A DNA stretch of 64,000 bases from Galaxea fascicularis (GCA_948470475.1 OX419337.1:492501-556500), one strand, 5' to 3'; positions 11,901 through 23,100 are shown, counted from the stretch's first letter. Notes: generated by a model from the sequence alone, not told the origin. Translations and numbers: made by a program.

Positions 11901-14870
11901 ACCGGACGTATAACGCCTCTTATAGCATCTTTTTAAAAACCTTTGTATAACAGTAAGTTCGGAAACACTTGCAGCATAAACTGAGAGACCGTGTAATAAC
12001 TTAGGGATCACAATTGAATTGTATTCTGAGCAACTAATATTAAGTGGTCACTTAGCCATTCCCCGAGGGCGACCGCTTAATAATACATGTTCGACTGTAC
12101 AGCGTTTGCAGTAAAATGTTGTGGAAACCCGCTTTAAAGATACTAGATTTTTTCAGGTTAGCCGAGAAAGGTTCATGTATACTAGTTCTCCACTGGACAG
12201 TGAAAAGTCTTGAATAAGTGGCAGATTTTCAAAGCTAAATTATTAGAAAGAGGTACACTTTCGCAAAGTTTATGTTGAAAGCGTGAAATTACCTTGTTGT
12301 TTTTCTTCGTTTTTTCCGCAGGTTAAGTAAGGCTCAAAAGCTGGCAATTCGTCTGATTAGAATCTTAAAACTCAGAGTAGCAATTAGAAAATTCAAGGTA
12401 AGACATGTACATTTCCCTCCAGATAGGATAATTTTACCTCAAATTTCAGTGGCCTCTATTTTATTTCAACTTCGTGCGGTGTTACGCACGACAATGTTTC
12501 TTTCAAGTTGCCTCGTACGTTTGTCGCGACGCAATTTGTCCGATAAATTCCTGAAGGTTATATACCCAGAAATGTGTTGATCGTGTCCCTTGCTTTTCTA
12601 TTCTAGGAAGCAAGGAGGCCGTATGATGTTAAAGATGTGATAGAACAGTACTCAACAGGACACGTTGAAATGTTAGCAAGAGTGAAAAATCTCCAGGCAA
12701 AGTACGTGATATTATTTTTAAAGAAGTGAAACACACGCAAGTTTTGTTGTTTGTAGAACTTCATTTTTTTCGAGTTTTAAGTGTACGTTTTGATTACTTT
12801 TATCATTACAGAATTGACAACGCTCTTGGGAAGCGGGTTGACAATGGAGGTAGGTGTCGGTTAGCATTATTTCAATCCAGTCCTCGCCAAAACTTTCTCA
12901 GCATTATAATTCGCCGGACAGTTTTGCCTTGTGATCAATTACACAGATGGTGAGACTGAAGGGAATTGTGATTTGCGGTTTATAAACTTTTTTTTTCTCC
13001 CAACAATAAACCTAAGAAATATAATGACGAAGTCGAGGAGAAGATGCGAGTCATAATGACGTAAAGGCTTTTGTAGTTTCAGTCTACGAGTTTGAAACAG
13101 GCCCTGTCCACCCCATGTATTCGATTTTGATTGGTAAAACATGTCCAAACGAATGCATTACCGTCAAAATTGTTAGAAAGCAAATTGTGTTTGCCTATAT
13201 GTTGCACTGCCAGGGTATAGTTTCCCCTTTTCACTTTCCATTCAACTCTCATCTTATTCCAGACGATGAAAGTGCGGGGAAAATGGGATTAAGCAGGAGG
13301 CTGAAGCGAGTGGAGCAACAGGTAAATGTGCAGAACATGTTACATTAGTATATACCACACAAGTGAATAGTGCTTTTCGCGCATTCTGATTGGTTAACTC
13401 GGAGGTGATTAGCAAAATACTATTCACCTCCGACGATCCGAAGAGAAAGAAAACGGCCACCCGTTTCGGTTTCCGAAGAGGAAAATATTTGAATAAACTC
13501 TAGTTATTCAGCTTGTGTGGTATATACTAAAACAATTATTCACTTCAATGTCGGTGAATGTGGTGGATATTCACTTCCACTTCGGTGAATAATTGTGGAA
13601 TATTACATATGGCAAAAAGTGATCGATCGTGTAACAATAAAATTGTCGTGTTGTGGTGTTACCAAGGAGCGCTAATTGGCCGCGGTTTCTTTTCCTTGTG
13701 CTTTGGTTGTGTTTGGTTAGTCTTTAATGTTATTTTTAAATTGTTCATTTTTATACGAAAGCGGTGCTAGTGTTGGTAACCAATCGCAAAGCGTGGTGAA
13801 GCCAAACCAAACCAAACACACAATCGAAAACAACTATTTTCAGTTTGATTTAGAAGAGTGTACCCCACCTATTTGATTCATGTCGCTATTTTTACTCTTG
13901 TATTGTTTTTCAGGTAAATTTAATGGATTCTAAGCTGGAGACGGTGCTGCAAATACTACAGAACATGCAGAACACGCGAAGCTGCCCTTCGGGTGGTAGC
14001 AACTCTTACGACTTGTTTCGTGGAAACGGTGACGGCGTGTCTTCAAGGCGTTCCTCCGTGTCACGTGCGAATTCCGATCCTTTGGACGTGCGAACCCAAA
14101 TAGGAAATAATAGCGTTACTACCAACGTGTCACGAACATCAGACATACCTTGCGTGACACTCAGTGACCCTGAATCAGTGCTAAGTTCGTTGTCTGAGTG
14201 CGATCGGTCGCAGGGCTCACGGCCAGTTTCTCAGAGCTCGTTACACGAGAGTCTGTCTGGCGGAGATCATCAGAGTATTAACCAGTTAGACGGCTTGCAC
14301 ATTAGTGACGTGGGTGCTTTGAATGCGCCATTGTTGTCACGCACTCTTGCCTCGGATAAGAGACAGTTGTCGGACGTAACCGAGGAGAGTCTAACAGGTT
14401 CAAAAGAAACTGTGGGTGGTTTAACACCCCCCGGACCAATATCTCAACAGAACTCTACCGCGTCTGATACAGATCCAGTTCCGGGGGGTGCAGATACTGA
14501 GCCCTGCCCAGGGGTAGTTGATACTGAACCCGGGCCTGGGAATATTGAAGTGGTATGGGAAAAACAAGAACCGATATCAAGTTCACCCCGGAGGAAACGG
14601 AGTCAGCTGAGTTTAAATGAAACAAAATTAACGGACGATGAAGCTTCATCTGAACAAACTTCTCTCTTGAACGAACACAAAATCGGCGAGCTTTATACGG
14701 GAACGCCTGAACGCAAAAAGCCCCTCAGTGGACAAAGAAGCGCTGTACCAAACGAGCGCTCCTCACGGGACAGTGAAGCTGGTCATTTTGATGACTCAGT
14801 CAGGTCTGCTCCGGCCAGAATGTCTGCCAAAAGGCGCCCGCTGGTGAAGGCAAATCCCGTGGAAGTGTAG
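2832..14870 (+). CDS. KCNQ: KCNQ (Kv7) voltage-gated potassium channel, partial (S4 to C-terminus)
   Basis: Tetrameric plasma-membrane channel carrying slow, non-inactivating K+ current. Exons: 2832-2928, 3489-3620, 4039-4149, 4589-4684, 5581-5899, 9967-10095, 11298-11349, 12322-12397, 12607-12701, 12812-12849, 13263-13321, 13914-14870. All junctions are AG/GT and the phases chain without a break into 719 residues plus a partial first codon. In order they encode the S4 end and S4-S5 linker ([13 protein letters not shown]), S5, pore with the GYGD filter, S6 ([17 protein letters not shown]), helix A with an IQ-like motif (LLQSYWR), a variable linker, helix B ([14 protein letters not shown]), a helix C region, a helix D coiled coil and a long Ser-rich tail. 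HRQELLTTFY and QRQKHFHRR look most like vertebrate KCNQ1. S1-S3 and the start codon were not found in bases 1-2831 and are probably upstream of the window. Several introns carry MITEs. Family assignment is near certain; the subtype is inference. Confidence 0.95.
3489..3620 (+). CDS. KCNQ: KCNQ exon: S5 and pore turret
   Basis: Acceptor ttattag, donor gtaagt, 132 bp in phase 0. It encodes [18 protein letters not shown] and VLYMAEKG, then a turret and the start of the pore helix (SSFWWGI). This matches S5 of KCNQ channels. Confidence 0.95.
4039..4149 (+). CDS. KCNQ: KCNQ exon: selectivity filter and S6 start
   Basis: Acceptor tttgcag, donor gtatgt, 111 bp in phase 0. It contains [13 protein letters not shown], the K+ selectivity filter, followed by GISFFALPA at the beginning of S6. 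Confidence 0.97.
4589..4684 (+). CDS. KCNQ: KCNQ exon: S6 end to start of helix A
   Basis: Acceptor taattcag, donor gtagtg, 96 bp in phase 0. It encodes [11 protein letters not shown], then a Gln/Arg/His-rich stretch ([16 protein letters not shown]) and ILLQ at the start of the calmodulin-binding helix A. Confidence 0.96.
5581..5899 (+). CDS. KCNQ: KCNQ exon: helix A end and A-B linker, with a read-through stop
   Basis: Acceptor cttttag. It begins [18 protein letters not shown] (end of helix A) and then a basic, Ser-rich linker ([18 protein letters not shown]). The donor used in the full model is TTTG|gtgaga after 5899 (phase 1). If this donor is skipped the frame runs nine more codons to a stop at 5923-5925, giving a channel that ends in the A-B linker. 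Confidence 0.9.
6150..6325. mobile_element. CAGGG-ended MITE (176 bp)
   Basis: Perfect 14-bp terminal inverted repeats CAGGGCTGTCATTA / TAATGACAGCCCTG. It lies in the KCNQ intron after 5899 and abuts a Tigger-like MITE. The end CAGGGCTGT is shared with elements at 18993 and 59173. Confidence 0.7.
6328..6709 (+). mobile_element. Tigger/pogo-like MITE, copy 1
   Basis: Terminal inverted repeats CAGTCGAACCTCAATTATCC / GGATAATCAAGGTTTGACTG, flanked by TA on both sides (the Tc1/mariner-type target). The ends and interior match the inverted copy at 24676-25081. No transposase is present. Confidence 0.8.
6800..7569. mobile_element. MITE with CCCCCGGGGG ends
   Basis: Ends CCCCCGGGGGGTACTT and its complement, subterminal CCGCTGG/CCAGCGG repeats, and an internal recurrence of 'CCCCATTNTAGTNACT'. 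Direct repeats TTAAACCCC flank it (6795 and 7570). It lies in a KCNQ intron. A run of about 16 C near the right end is length-unstable. Confidence 0.65.
7580..9500. other. KCNQ intron, nothing coding seen
   Basis: Contains a G-rich run at 8468-8495. No exon fits the KCNQ phase here: the ttcttcag at 7850-7857 would give an immediate stop. Confidence 0.5.
9503..9915. mobile_element. CAGGGTTGCCAC-ended MITE (hAT-like)
   Basis: Terminal repeats CAGGGTTGCCAC / GTGGCAACCCTG, with subterminal GTCAGGGAAAAGTC and GTCAGTGAAAAGTC. It ends 51 bases before the KCNQ exon at 9967. No target duplication could be read. Confidence 0.65.
9967..10095 (+). CDS. KCNQ: KCNQ exon: A-B linker, variable segment 1
   Basis: Recognised from frame and splice signals, not from conserved residues. 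Acceptor ctcttttcag followed by a second cag (a NAGNAG site), donor gtaagt, phase 1 in and out, open throughout ([15 protein letters not shown]...SNPASLWG). This linker is variable in the family, so the exon is less certain than its neighbours. Confidence 0.75.
11298..11349 (+). CDS. KCNQ: KCNQ exon: A-B linker, variable segment 2
   Basis: Acceptor tctttgcag, donor gtgagt, 52 bp. It enters in phase 1 and leaves in phase 2, exactly the shift needed to join the preceding exon to the helix B exon. It encodes [18 protein letters not shown]. Confidence 0.78.
11436..12097. mobile_element. Tigger-like MITE interrupted by a LINE
   Basis: Ends CAGTCGAAC...GTTCGACTG flanked by TA. Subterminal TGTATCAAGCGG pairs imperfectly with CCGCTTAATAATACATG. 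The middle is a LINE fragment inserted later. Confidence 0.65.
11518..12000 (-). mobile_element. Non-LTR retrotransposon 3' end
   Basis: On the - strand, 11874-11680 codes a reverse transcriptase C-terminal tail ([35 protein letters not shown]) ending in a stop. A 3' UTR follows, then a (TTA)n tail that reads (AATAAT)n at 11518-11543 on +. This layout is typical of CR1/L2-like LINEs. Further upstream the frame is broken. Confidence 0.6.
12322..12397 (+). CDS. KCNQ: KCNQ exon: helix B start
   Basis: Acceptor tttttccgcag, donor gtaaga. It encodes [17 protein letters not shown], then RVAIRKFK. This aligns with the family pattern of an Ile-Arg-rich helix ending in KKFQ/RKFK just before the conserved PYDV block. 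Confidence 0.92.
12607..12701 (+). CDS. KCNQ: KCNQ exon: helix [13 protein letters not shown] block
   Basis: Acceptor ttctag, donor gtacgt. It contains [19 protein letters not shown], then [13 protein letters not shown]. This is the most conserved cytoplasmic block of KCNQ channels, the second half of the calmodulin clamp leading into helix C. Confidence 0.97.
12812..12849 (+). CDS. KCNQ: KCNQ exon: helix C region
   Basis: A 38-bp exon with acceptor cattacag and donor gtaggt. It encodes [12 protein letters not shown], the counterpart of the VDQIVGRG stretch of vertebrate channels. Confidence 0.85.
13263..13321 (+). CDS. KCNQ: KCNQ exon: lead into helix D
   Basis: Acceptor ttattccag, donor gtaaat. 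It encodes [20 protein letters not shown], matching the MGRVVKVEKQV stretch that opens the helix D tetramerisation coiled coil. Confidence 0.9.
13343..13534. mobile_element. MITE with TATATACCACAC ends
   Basis: Inverted repeats TAGTATATACCACACAAG / CTTGTGTGGTATATACTA. It lies in the last KCNQ intron. A second inverted pair (ACAATTATTCAC / GTGAATAATTGT, 13533-13605) follows at once and may belong to the same unit. Confidence 0.65.
13914..14870 (+). CDS. KCNQ: KCNQ last coding exon: helix D and Ser-rich tail
   Basis: Acceptor tgtttttcag. It starts [20 protein letters not shown], the second half of the helix D coiled coil that sets subunit partnering. A tail of about 295 residues rich in Ser, Thr, Asp and Pro follows and ends at the TAG at 14868-14870. 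Within the tail is a short degenerate repeat ([25 protein letters not shown]). The tail has no recognisable domain; phosphorylation or scaffold binding would be inference. Confidence 0.93.
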   Translation, partial: VNLMDSKLETVLQILQNMQNTRSCPSGGSNSYDLFRGNGDGVSSRRSSVSRANSDPLDVRTQIGNNSVTTNVSRTSDIPCVTLSDPESVLSSLSECDRSQGSRPVSQSSLHESLSGGDHQSINQLDGLHISDVGALNAPLLSRTLASDKRQLSDVTEESLTGSKETVGGLTPPGPISQQNSTASDTDPVPGGADTEPCPGVVDTEPGPGNIEVVWEKQEPISSSPRRKRSQLSLNETKLTDDEASSEQTSLLNEHKIGELYTGTPERKKPLSGQRSAVPNERSSRDSEAGHFDDSVRSAPARMSAKRRPLVKANPVEV

Positions 14871-16851
14871 AGCGAGTTGAAATTCTAACGATGTCGAAGC
14901 TGGATTCCACGATGAAGGGAAGAGTTGCGCTCATTATAGGGCTAGCAGTGGGTCGATTTGGTTATTCCAGGTTAAGCAAAAGATACGATTATTTAGGAGA
15001 CGATGACTAACTTGACAATCGACCATGCCAACGAGTAGTGGAAAAAACGTGAAAGAAATGCCTGGGTGGTGACCAAGACTAGAGCTTGCATGGTCAAAAT
15101 TGAACAAGTGTGAAACAGTATAAAGTTATGGAAACTTTTAAAGGCGGGCGCAAATCCATTTATAGTTTATTTATAGTTTCAAAATTAAACCGCACAATGA
15201 AAATGGACTGGAATAATCAAATATGACGAGGCTGTGCCCGGTTGAAACCCAAAATGCAAGTACATTAGAAGATCAGTGACGTGACGCTATGTGCAAGAAA
15301 TGACAGCCTTGTACACAACATGAACGATTGAGGTAGAATTGCTTCCAAGAGGCAGCACGTTTTGTAGATTTTAACAATGGATTTGAATCACCACAAGTTT
15401 TCTTGGTTAAAAGATTTCCTGGGAAGCTGGACTTCCCAGTGCGATGATTTGACAAAAGTTGCATGTGAATAGCGGTTAGGCTTGGCGCTTAAGCTTTATT
15501 GCAAACTAAGGATGATGGTAGCTGGGATTAGTAGAAGAGGTAAACTTTAGTGTCCTCATTAGCTTACTGCTACAAAATCACAGCTACTGCTTATTTTCGC
15601 TTTCTTGGTGTTAAATAATAAATGAAAAGCCACTTAAGAAAATTGAGAACAGAAGTTTCAGTTAAACGTTTGTTACTGAAAACAATCTTAGGTTCCTGTG
15701 TGGGGAACTCTACTTTTGAAGTTTTATGAATAATATTTAAATTCAAGATTGGATTGATGTGACTTTTTAACATTCCTAGGGTGTGTCTCGCTTTATTAAG
15801 ATGTATTTTTATATTTTTTCGGAAACGGAACTGTGAAACAGCTAATAGCCGATGTACATTTGAATATTGTCAAAAATGAAGTTGAATATAATAAATTAAA
15901 CCATGGATAGTAAAGTAATGATTAAACTCGTGTAATAATTTTGTGCTTGTAACGACAGAACAAGATCCCAAGAAAACTCAAGAGGCAATGTTGTCAAAGA
16001 CCTCTGTGTAGAGGGATATATACAGAGTGTTTACTTGCTTTGAACCATTTGCAGTAAAGAATCCGCCTCTTTGAGGATGGAACAAACGCCCAGGGGATGA
16101 GGGTAGTCGCCAAACGTTTTTGGTGGTAATGTCCCGTACAGTTTCTCCGAAACCCTACCCACAATACTTCACTTTTCACCCATACCCGTTTCACAGACTA
16201 GGCTTCAACGAAATGCACACTCGTTTCCAGCTGGCCCGTAAAAATTGTTGTGGTGCAGTTTATGTTCACAGCACTCGGACATCCAAACAAAGCGACTTGA
16301 ATTAATTTTCTTTGTTTTGGATGCCCCACTGCGCAATCTCCTTCCAGCAAAGCGTGTTTTGAACCATGTGAACGTAAACTTCAAAGGGCCTATTGAGAGT
16401 GGCGTCAACGGAACCGAACGGCAACAAATCTGGTAACAAAATTCGGTTGGAATGATATTACTTGTGGTTTTCCAGTGATCCTTTTTCATTCCGCAACAAA
16501 CAAGGCACAAAATACACTGCTTCCACTGAAAAACCCGAATCCTATTTCGACACGATATTTTCGCTAGTTTGGGTAAGGATACAGGCCTCACTTCATTTCT
16601 TCTTAAGAGAAATGGTTTTAAAGAGTTCAGAAAAGCACGAACCTGGAGCCAGTTCCTTGAGAACCCCGATTTACAGGAGAAAGGAGAACAGGTTTTTATT
16701 CTCCATGGAGAACAGCTGATGTATAGGAGTTTGAAGACAATAGGCCAAGGTTCAGGGACAGGGCCCCCTTCAGTTTAGAAAAAGCCTACGCAAGAGAGAA
16801 AATTGAAAAACCATACTGCACAAGGTACACTACATTGTAAAATTGGATATC
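14871..16851. other. KCNQ 3' UTR and intergenic sequence
   Basis: The 3' UTR runs to one of the AATAAA signals. At 15994-16780 there are several short open frames on both strands (the longest - strand, 16591-16205) with no recognisable domain or splice context. I do not call them genes. Confidence 0.4.
15617..15895 (+). terminator. Candidate KCNQ polyadenylation signals
   Basis: AATAAA hexamers occur at 15617-15622 and 15890-15895, 0.75 and 1.0 kb past the KCNQ stop on the coding strand. The sequence cannot show which is used. Confidence 0.35.
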
Positions 16852-16857
16852 TTTATT
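16852..16857 (-). terminator. Candidate ERGIC3 polyadenylation signal
   Basis: AATAAA on the - strand, about 250 bases past the ERGIC3 stop. Confidence 0.5.
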
Positions 16858-17103
16858 TCGTAAGAAGTAGAAATTGTCGCGAACGACTGTAAAACAGGTC
16901 GTCATACTAGTAACGACCGCTGAGATCTTGCGGGTCACCTGAAACTCGCTTGATTAAATTATATTATATTCTCTAAAACTGCACCCTTGAAGTCAAAATG
17001 TGCATACTGTTTTCAACTTTGCGTTGTGAGTCACGCAACATTCTGTATCCTGTCACGCACTATCCACGCGATAGTCACAGAACCAAAACAGCTTTGGAGT
17101 GTG

Positions 17104-17183
17104 TCAAGTGGCCTTGCCTAAGTCTATTTTCTTCTGTAGTGCTCGCGAAGAATGGTAAATCATAGAATCTATGAGTCCAGCAA
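17104..17183 (-). CDS. ERGIC3: ERGIC3 exon 15 and stop
   Basis: Encodes [20 protein letters not shown] and then DLGKAT, followed by TGA. The human C-terminus reads KKIDLGKTT. Confidence 0.97.
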
Positions 17184-20100
17184 CTGAAAAAAACAAAAAC
17201 GCCCAGATATGAGAAAGGAGAAATAAATACATGTACCAAAACTAAGCGAGTGACTTACCTGTAAAAATACCGCCCACAATAGCACAAACTCCAGTCAGGA
17301 AATGCATAAATGATCTGAAATTCAAAATCACAGTTTAAATTGGATGCTTCAATATCAGGACAGTTGAGCAGCGGCAGGGGTGGGTAGGTTTGAGCAACTT
17401 TACCCAAGGACATGTTCTGTCTCATCCTCAGTTGTCAATCGGCCACAAGGGCTGAGAAACAAATTAGTTTTATTTATGGAGGCTGGCAACAGTATCCAGC
17501 ACTTTCCTAACAGCTACACTTTGAAGGATTAATGCTACCAATGTTTAAAAAGCGATGATACAATAATGGCATCATACAAATGCCCAATCATTGGTAAAGT
17601 TACAGTCATCCTTTTTAGAGTTTTAAAAAATTTAAGGTGGCTCTGAACCCACCCCACAGAATTTTTTTAAACTTTGCAAAAAGTTGCATCTCATCATGCT
17701 TATCACAGTTCAATAATAAAAAATGGGGGTCACCAAGCTTGTTTTTTAGTTATAAGAGCTTAAAGCTAAATTTAAGGGTGTTCAGCAGGCCATATTGTTG
17801 CTTTAAATAAATAATAAATCATAATAATTTATTTACCCAGGAAGCTCCACTCACCGCAAAGTGGTTTTCAGGGAGGTCCTGCATCCGGATCGAGTTAGAA
17901 TTTAAAAGTGTTGGTTTTTGGGGAGAGGGGAAAACCAGAGTAGCCCGAGAAAAACCTCTCGGAGCAGAATAAAGAACCAACAACAAACTCAACCCACATA
18001 TGACCTCGAGTCCAGGAATCAAACTTGGGCCACATTGGTGGGAGGCGAGTGCTCTCACCACTGCGCCAACCCTGCTCCCCTGAACCCTATGGTAACATAT
18101 TGTGCAATAAAATTGACAGCAACATGTTCACCAATGATTGGGCAATGTTTTGATATCATGAGTTTGGCATCTACCAATATAGAGTGGTTATAATGACCAA
18201 TAAAAATGTCTTGGAAAGAGCTGGAAACTGTTTCGAGCCACCTTAAGGAACAAGCACTTGTTGAAATACCCAGTTAATAGGCCCAAGTCACCTGTATTGC
18301 CATACGGATTTCAATAAAGAGGTCTATCAAGAAGCTTACAAGATTGAACTCTTGTTTTATCATAAGGACAATTAACGGAAGGAAACAGGATACTGTAAGA
18401 AACAAACACGCCAAACTAAGCTCACCTTCGGCTTTCTGTGTACTGAACAACCATTGGGGAAAATTCATACAACACGAAAACACCTAAAAAGAAAAGACAA
18501 ATGGAGATCAAAACTGAACAACCATTGAAGAGAATTTCTAAAAGATGAAAACACTTTCAAAGAAAGGGCAAGTTCAGTGAAAGGTGGTCAAACTGAATTT
18601 GGTGCTTAAAGACCACTGAGTGACTATGAAATATCCATTACCTGGGAGGCCATGTTCACCAGAGACTTGTCGAACAACCCGCTTGTGTTTTGTTACTGAG
18701 AACTGGTTTGTGTTTACTACCTGCAAGGTAAAGTAACAGAATCTGAAAACAAACCACTGTAGATAGCTTGGTGTGTGGAATCCTTATTTTCCAAACCAAG
18801 AGTAAGGGCAGATGATTAACCTTCTAAACCCTAAGATCAAACATTAAATTCTCATTTTTTGCCCCTGCACGCTTTCTATACACTCTTTTTTATACGAATA
18901 TTGTTTTTCCAACCCAGGCTGAATATTCTTATTTTTCTACTGATTTTAGGCTGAAAATATTATTCTGTTTATTCTTAGATTAGTGCCAGACTCAAGGCTG
19001 TGCTCTATGAAAAGTAGTTGGGCGCCCAAACCGCTAAACCCTTGAAAGCCAGGGCACCCAGCATATACGTTTGGTGCAAAAACTAATATTTCCTGGTCGC
19101 CCAATGGCAAAAGTAAGTTGCCAGGGGCGACCGGGCGCCGTTAGCGCACAGCCCTGCAGACTGCAGCCAATAAAGACTGATATCACACATCTATTGTGTA
19201 ATTTCTCGCAGAAATGTTATTAGCATTTAACATGCAGCCAGTACAAGCACTGTTTTTGTTTTTGTTTTTTTGGCTAGTTTGGCCATTTAGTAAAAGGAAG
19301 AATTTTATACCGTTTAGTTAAAATCGTTTAATAATATTGTCTTGTATTTACAAATTTGCACCACACAAAGTTACATTATTTTCCAAATCTCAACCTCTGG
19401 TTTATTCTTATAATAAATTATGTTGACTTAAAATTTCGCAAATTTCAGCCTAAATATTCTTATAAAAAAACTGTTAAAATGTCTAGCAAATTCATCTTGT
19501 GTAATCCTGTACTTAATTCTCGTGTTTATTCTGCTTCATAAAGTGTTGATAACACAAAGAGAAATTTGATGCTGATCATGCTTTTGGTGTTAATAAAGAT
19601 TTAAGAGGACAACTCGTGATGCACTTACCCTAATCCTGAAAAAAAAAAAAACTGAACGAGAAGACATTTAGAGCTCACCTCGCCATTTAACTTGCGGTAT
19701 ATTGTGGGAACGATCTTGACAAAATACTGGTACATACTTCCAGCTATCAAAATCAACAGGAACTAGGGTAAGTAGTGAGATCTCTTCAAGAAAAACTGGT
19801 ACAAAGGGACGATTAATTAAAAAAATAAAAAGAATTGTGGATTCAAAAGGAGTATCTCTCACTTGGTTTATAATTCATTCTCGATACCTAGCAACTTACA
19901 ACGAAAGGAGGAATTCACTTTACACCGTATTGGCATAAAATTTTTTAAGCGATTCCGGCAAATTTTTAGGGATCCTAGAAACAGCAGATTCCATAAAAAT
20001 AAATACATCCCAAAGCCAAGAATGCAAGGTAGTATGGGTAGTGGTCTTCATTGCTGCAGTTAAAGTTAAATTTGCGACAACCAGCATGACTTCAACTTTC

Positions 20101-23100
20101 ACCGTAAACATTTGTCTACGTGTTTTAAAGAGAAAAACAAGAACAGCTCAGTCATATATTTCCTTTGAGAAGTGCCACTTTTGACAGTGTTAGAGGCCTT
20201 AAGAGTATTTGTTGGAAAAATACAGAGGAGAGCTTTTCCCGGCAGCAGATACCTCTTTCCGTCTTGGATACTTTGGTGATGGAAACAATATAACTATTAT
20301 GCGTATCATGAATAGGCATCACCCGGCATAACAAAAACAATTTTTTTCTGATATTAATCAGGTATCAATTTTGAATTGAATTTATATTGAGAATCTTGTG
20401 GGACATTATGTGTAATCGGTTCTTACTTCAAGTTGCTGCCATTTTGTCTTCCTAAATGAGCATACAAACCACATGCTGCACATGCATTTGAGTGATTTGC
20501 ATTTGGTAAATTACTCCCTTCCTTTGCAAAAATATATAAAGAACAGTAATGACTGAAAAAACCTTGAGAACTCCTGCGACCAACCATTTTCTCTTCTTTA
20601 TCCTTCACATGATCTGATGGACATGGCACGCGCCACCGGAGATCTTTGCTAATGGTGCGGGCATTGTTGGCTAGTTTTAAAAATTCCCACATTACCTTAC
20701 GGTCTTGGCTCATGGGCTTTTTGCTTTTCTTTTGACAACGTTTATTGAAATAGCTGTATACAGCATACATGTACAACATAAAAACCTTGTCATATTGCTA
20801 TACACCCAAGGTATCCTGAGTCAAGCTATCAACAACACTCACCCAGCAGCAAGGTGAATACTATTAAAACTTTCAGTTTTTTGTTTGTACTTACAATCTT
20901 CAGCAGCAACAAAAGTGTCATCAAGAGGGTGTTTGATGCCAGGATATTCATAGCCAAACGACAAATGACGGATATGATGAGTTAGGTTAAACTGCAAGCA
21001 AATTAATATCAACTGACTAAATATTAAACAGTACAGTTCATTTTTTTTGTCAGTCCCAGCCTACATGGCAAACCAAGAAAGTAGAACAAAAAAAGGGGGT
21101 GAATTGGGTGCTCTTGCAAAGAATGTGGAAGGGTACAATTACATATCCGCAATAGATGTGGGGATACCAGGGAGGGCATTGCAATTTTGGAGCAATGTCA
21201 GTGTTAGGGTAACTGCCCACCGACCCCTCCCTTAACCCAACATTAATACTAACATATATTGACTTAAATTGATGATTCCATAAAATTTTTCCCGCCCCTC
21301 GTTTTGCTCATGCGATGCCCCCGCCCCCTAACCCCCACCATTCCCCTTTGTAAGTCGATTTCCTAGAACTAAAAGGTACATGCTGCAAAATAAAGAAAAG
21401 GGTATTGTCTTCCTAAAATAACCATCAGTGTTAATGAACTAGAAAATAAAATAATCCATAAAACAAATTACAAAACTAGGGTCAGAAAACACAAACAAAA
21501 ACTGTGTAAAATGTCATATTGACAGCCTACCTGAGTGGAACCAAAAGGCTGCAAATCATGCACTGTAAATTAAAAGCACATAGAATGCCAGGTTACAACT
21601 CAGCAAATGTTTTTGCTGCCAGATGTGGATTGATGTACACTTAAACAGTGATTTTTTTGTTCTAACAAACAACATGTGCATAACACAAGGTATTAACCCA
21701 GTCTGAGCAGAACACTAGTGTTGTATTATTATCAATTATGTGCATTTGTTGAGTGAAAGTAAAAAGATTATGTTTAACTGTCTTTTAAAATTATAGTAGT
21801 TTAAGATTAATTGCCAAAACCTGTCATATAAAACAGCATTAAACAAATAATTGTTTGTTTAACTTTAGCCTTTAGACAAGACATAACTGCTGTCTACTTA
21901 CTATTCAGTTTTATTATATTTCCCCCTGTGCTTAACTTCAGAATGGCAACTGAAAGGTGCAAAACCGTTGTATATATTAGAGATATTCAAACCTTCAACA
22001 GCGACCTGAACCCAACCATGTTTTAATTTTTAACATTTAATGTAGCAGTTGTCATAGCACTTTTTTTAAACTTTAACTCGTGGTATTTTAATATGAAATT
22101 GTGGTTTTATGTATATTTATTGGTACATTTTAATATGAAATTGTTGTGGTATTTTAATATGAAATCAATATTTTAAGATCACTTTTTACATTGATGATGA
22201 TGATGATGAACAAACTTCACAGGGCTACTGTTAAAAGTCACAACACCATTAACTAATCACAACAGTTTAAGACAATACAGCCAAAATGGGATGTTATTTG
22301 AATGACATGAAATGTACATGTGATTAATATAATCAATTATTATTTTAAAGTGCACAATTAAATCCAAAATATTTTTTTCTCTTAAATAAATCTTTGCACC
22401 TCTGCCTTTTTATCGGCTTCCAAACTTAAGAAAAAATAATAAGTATCATTTGGTACACGACCAAGTGAGAAGTAGCATGAGTCTTTTCTTGATTTGACAC
22501 CACAAACTAATTAAAAGTCTTTGTAAACATGCACGCAAAGCAGTTTGTGACTGCAACTCAAGAATATACCCACACCCCTTCTAACTCAGCCATGTACCAC
22601 ATGATGCTTACTTTTTTGTACGATTGGAAGCCTACAACAAAAAGCCAGCATTTGGCAAAAAAGGGTGAAATACTTTTCAAACAAGTGCAAAGATTTACTT
22701 GAGTGAAAAAAGATTTTGGGTTCATGTGCACTTAAACAAAAAGGTGAGTTATTAGTGTGCTCAGAAAACTACAGTGTGCTTTAAAAGACAAACAGTGTAA
22801 AATATTTATAAAATTTGGAACAACAACCCTGGTTAGTGCATTAATTCTGTATGATTCTATACTTTTTTTACTTTTTATTGTAAGAATAATGTTGTTATAT
22901 TAGTGATGTGCACAAAGCAAGGAAGATTGAGCAAGGTATTGAGTTCCACTCAGACTGAGCCAGCCAATTAAGCAGATTTTAATTTTCAAGGCTGGTATAT
23001 TAAAATTTTCCACATTTATATTATGTTACGAGTCAAAACTACCACATAACAACTTGCATGACAGTGAAGTATTAGTATTAAAGGTCAACATATTTAAGTG

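Noticed and set aside
16205..16591. A 128-codon - strand gene
   Set aside because: No domain, no splice signals in phase, and overlapping open frames on the other strand. It lies in the gap between two genes' 3' ends.
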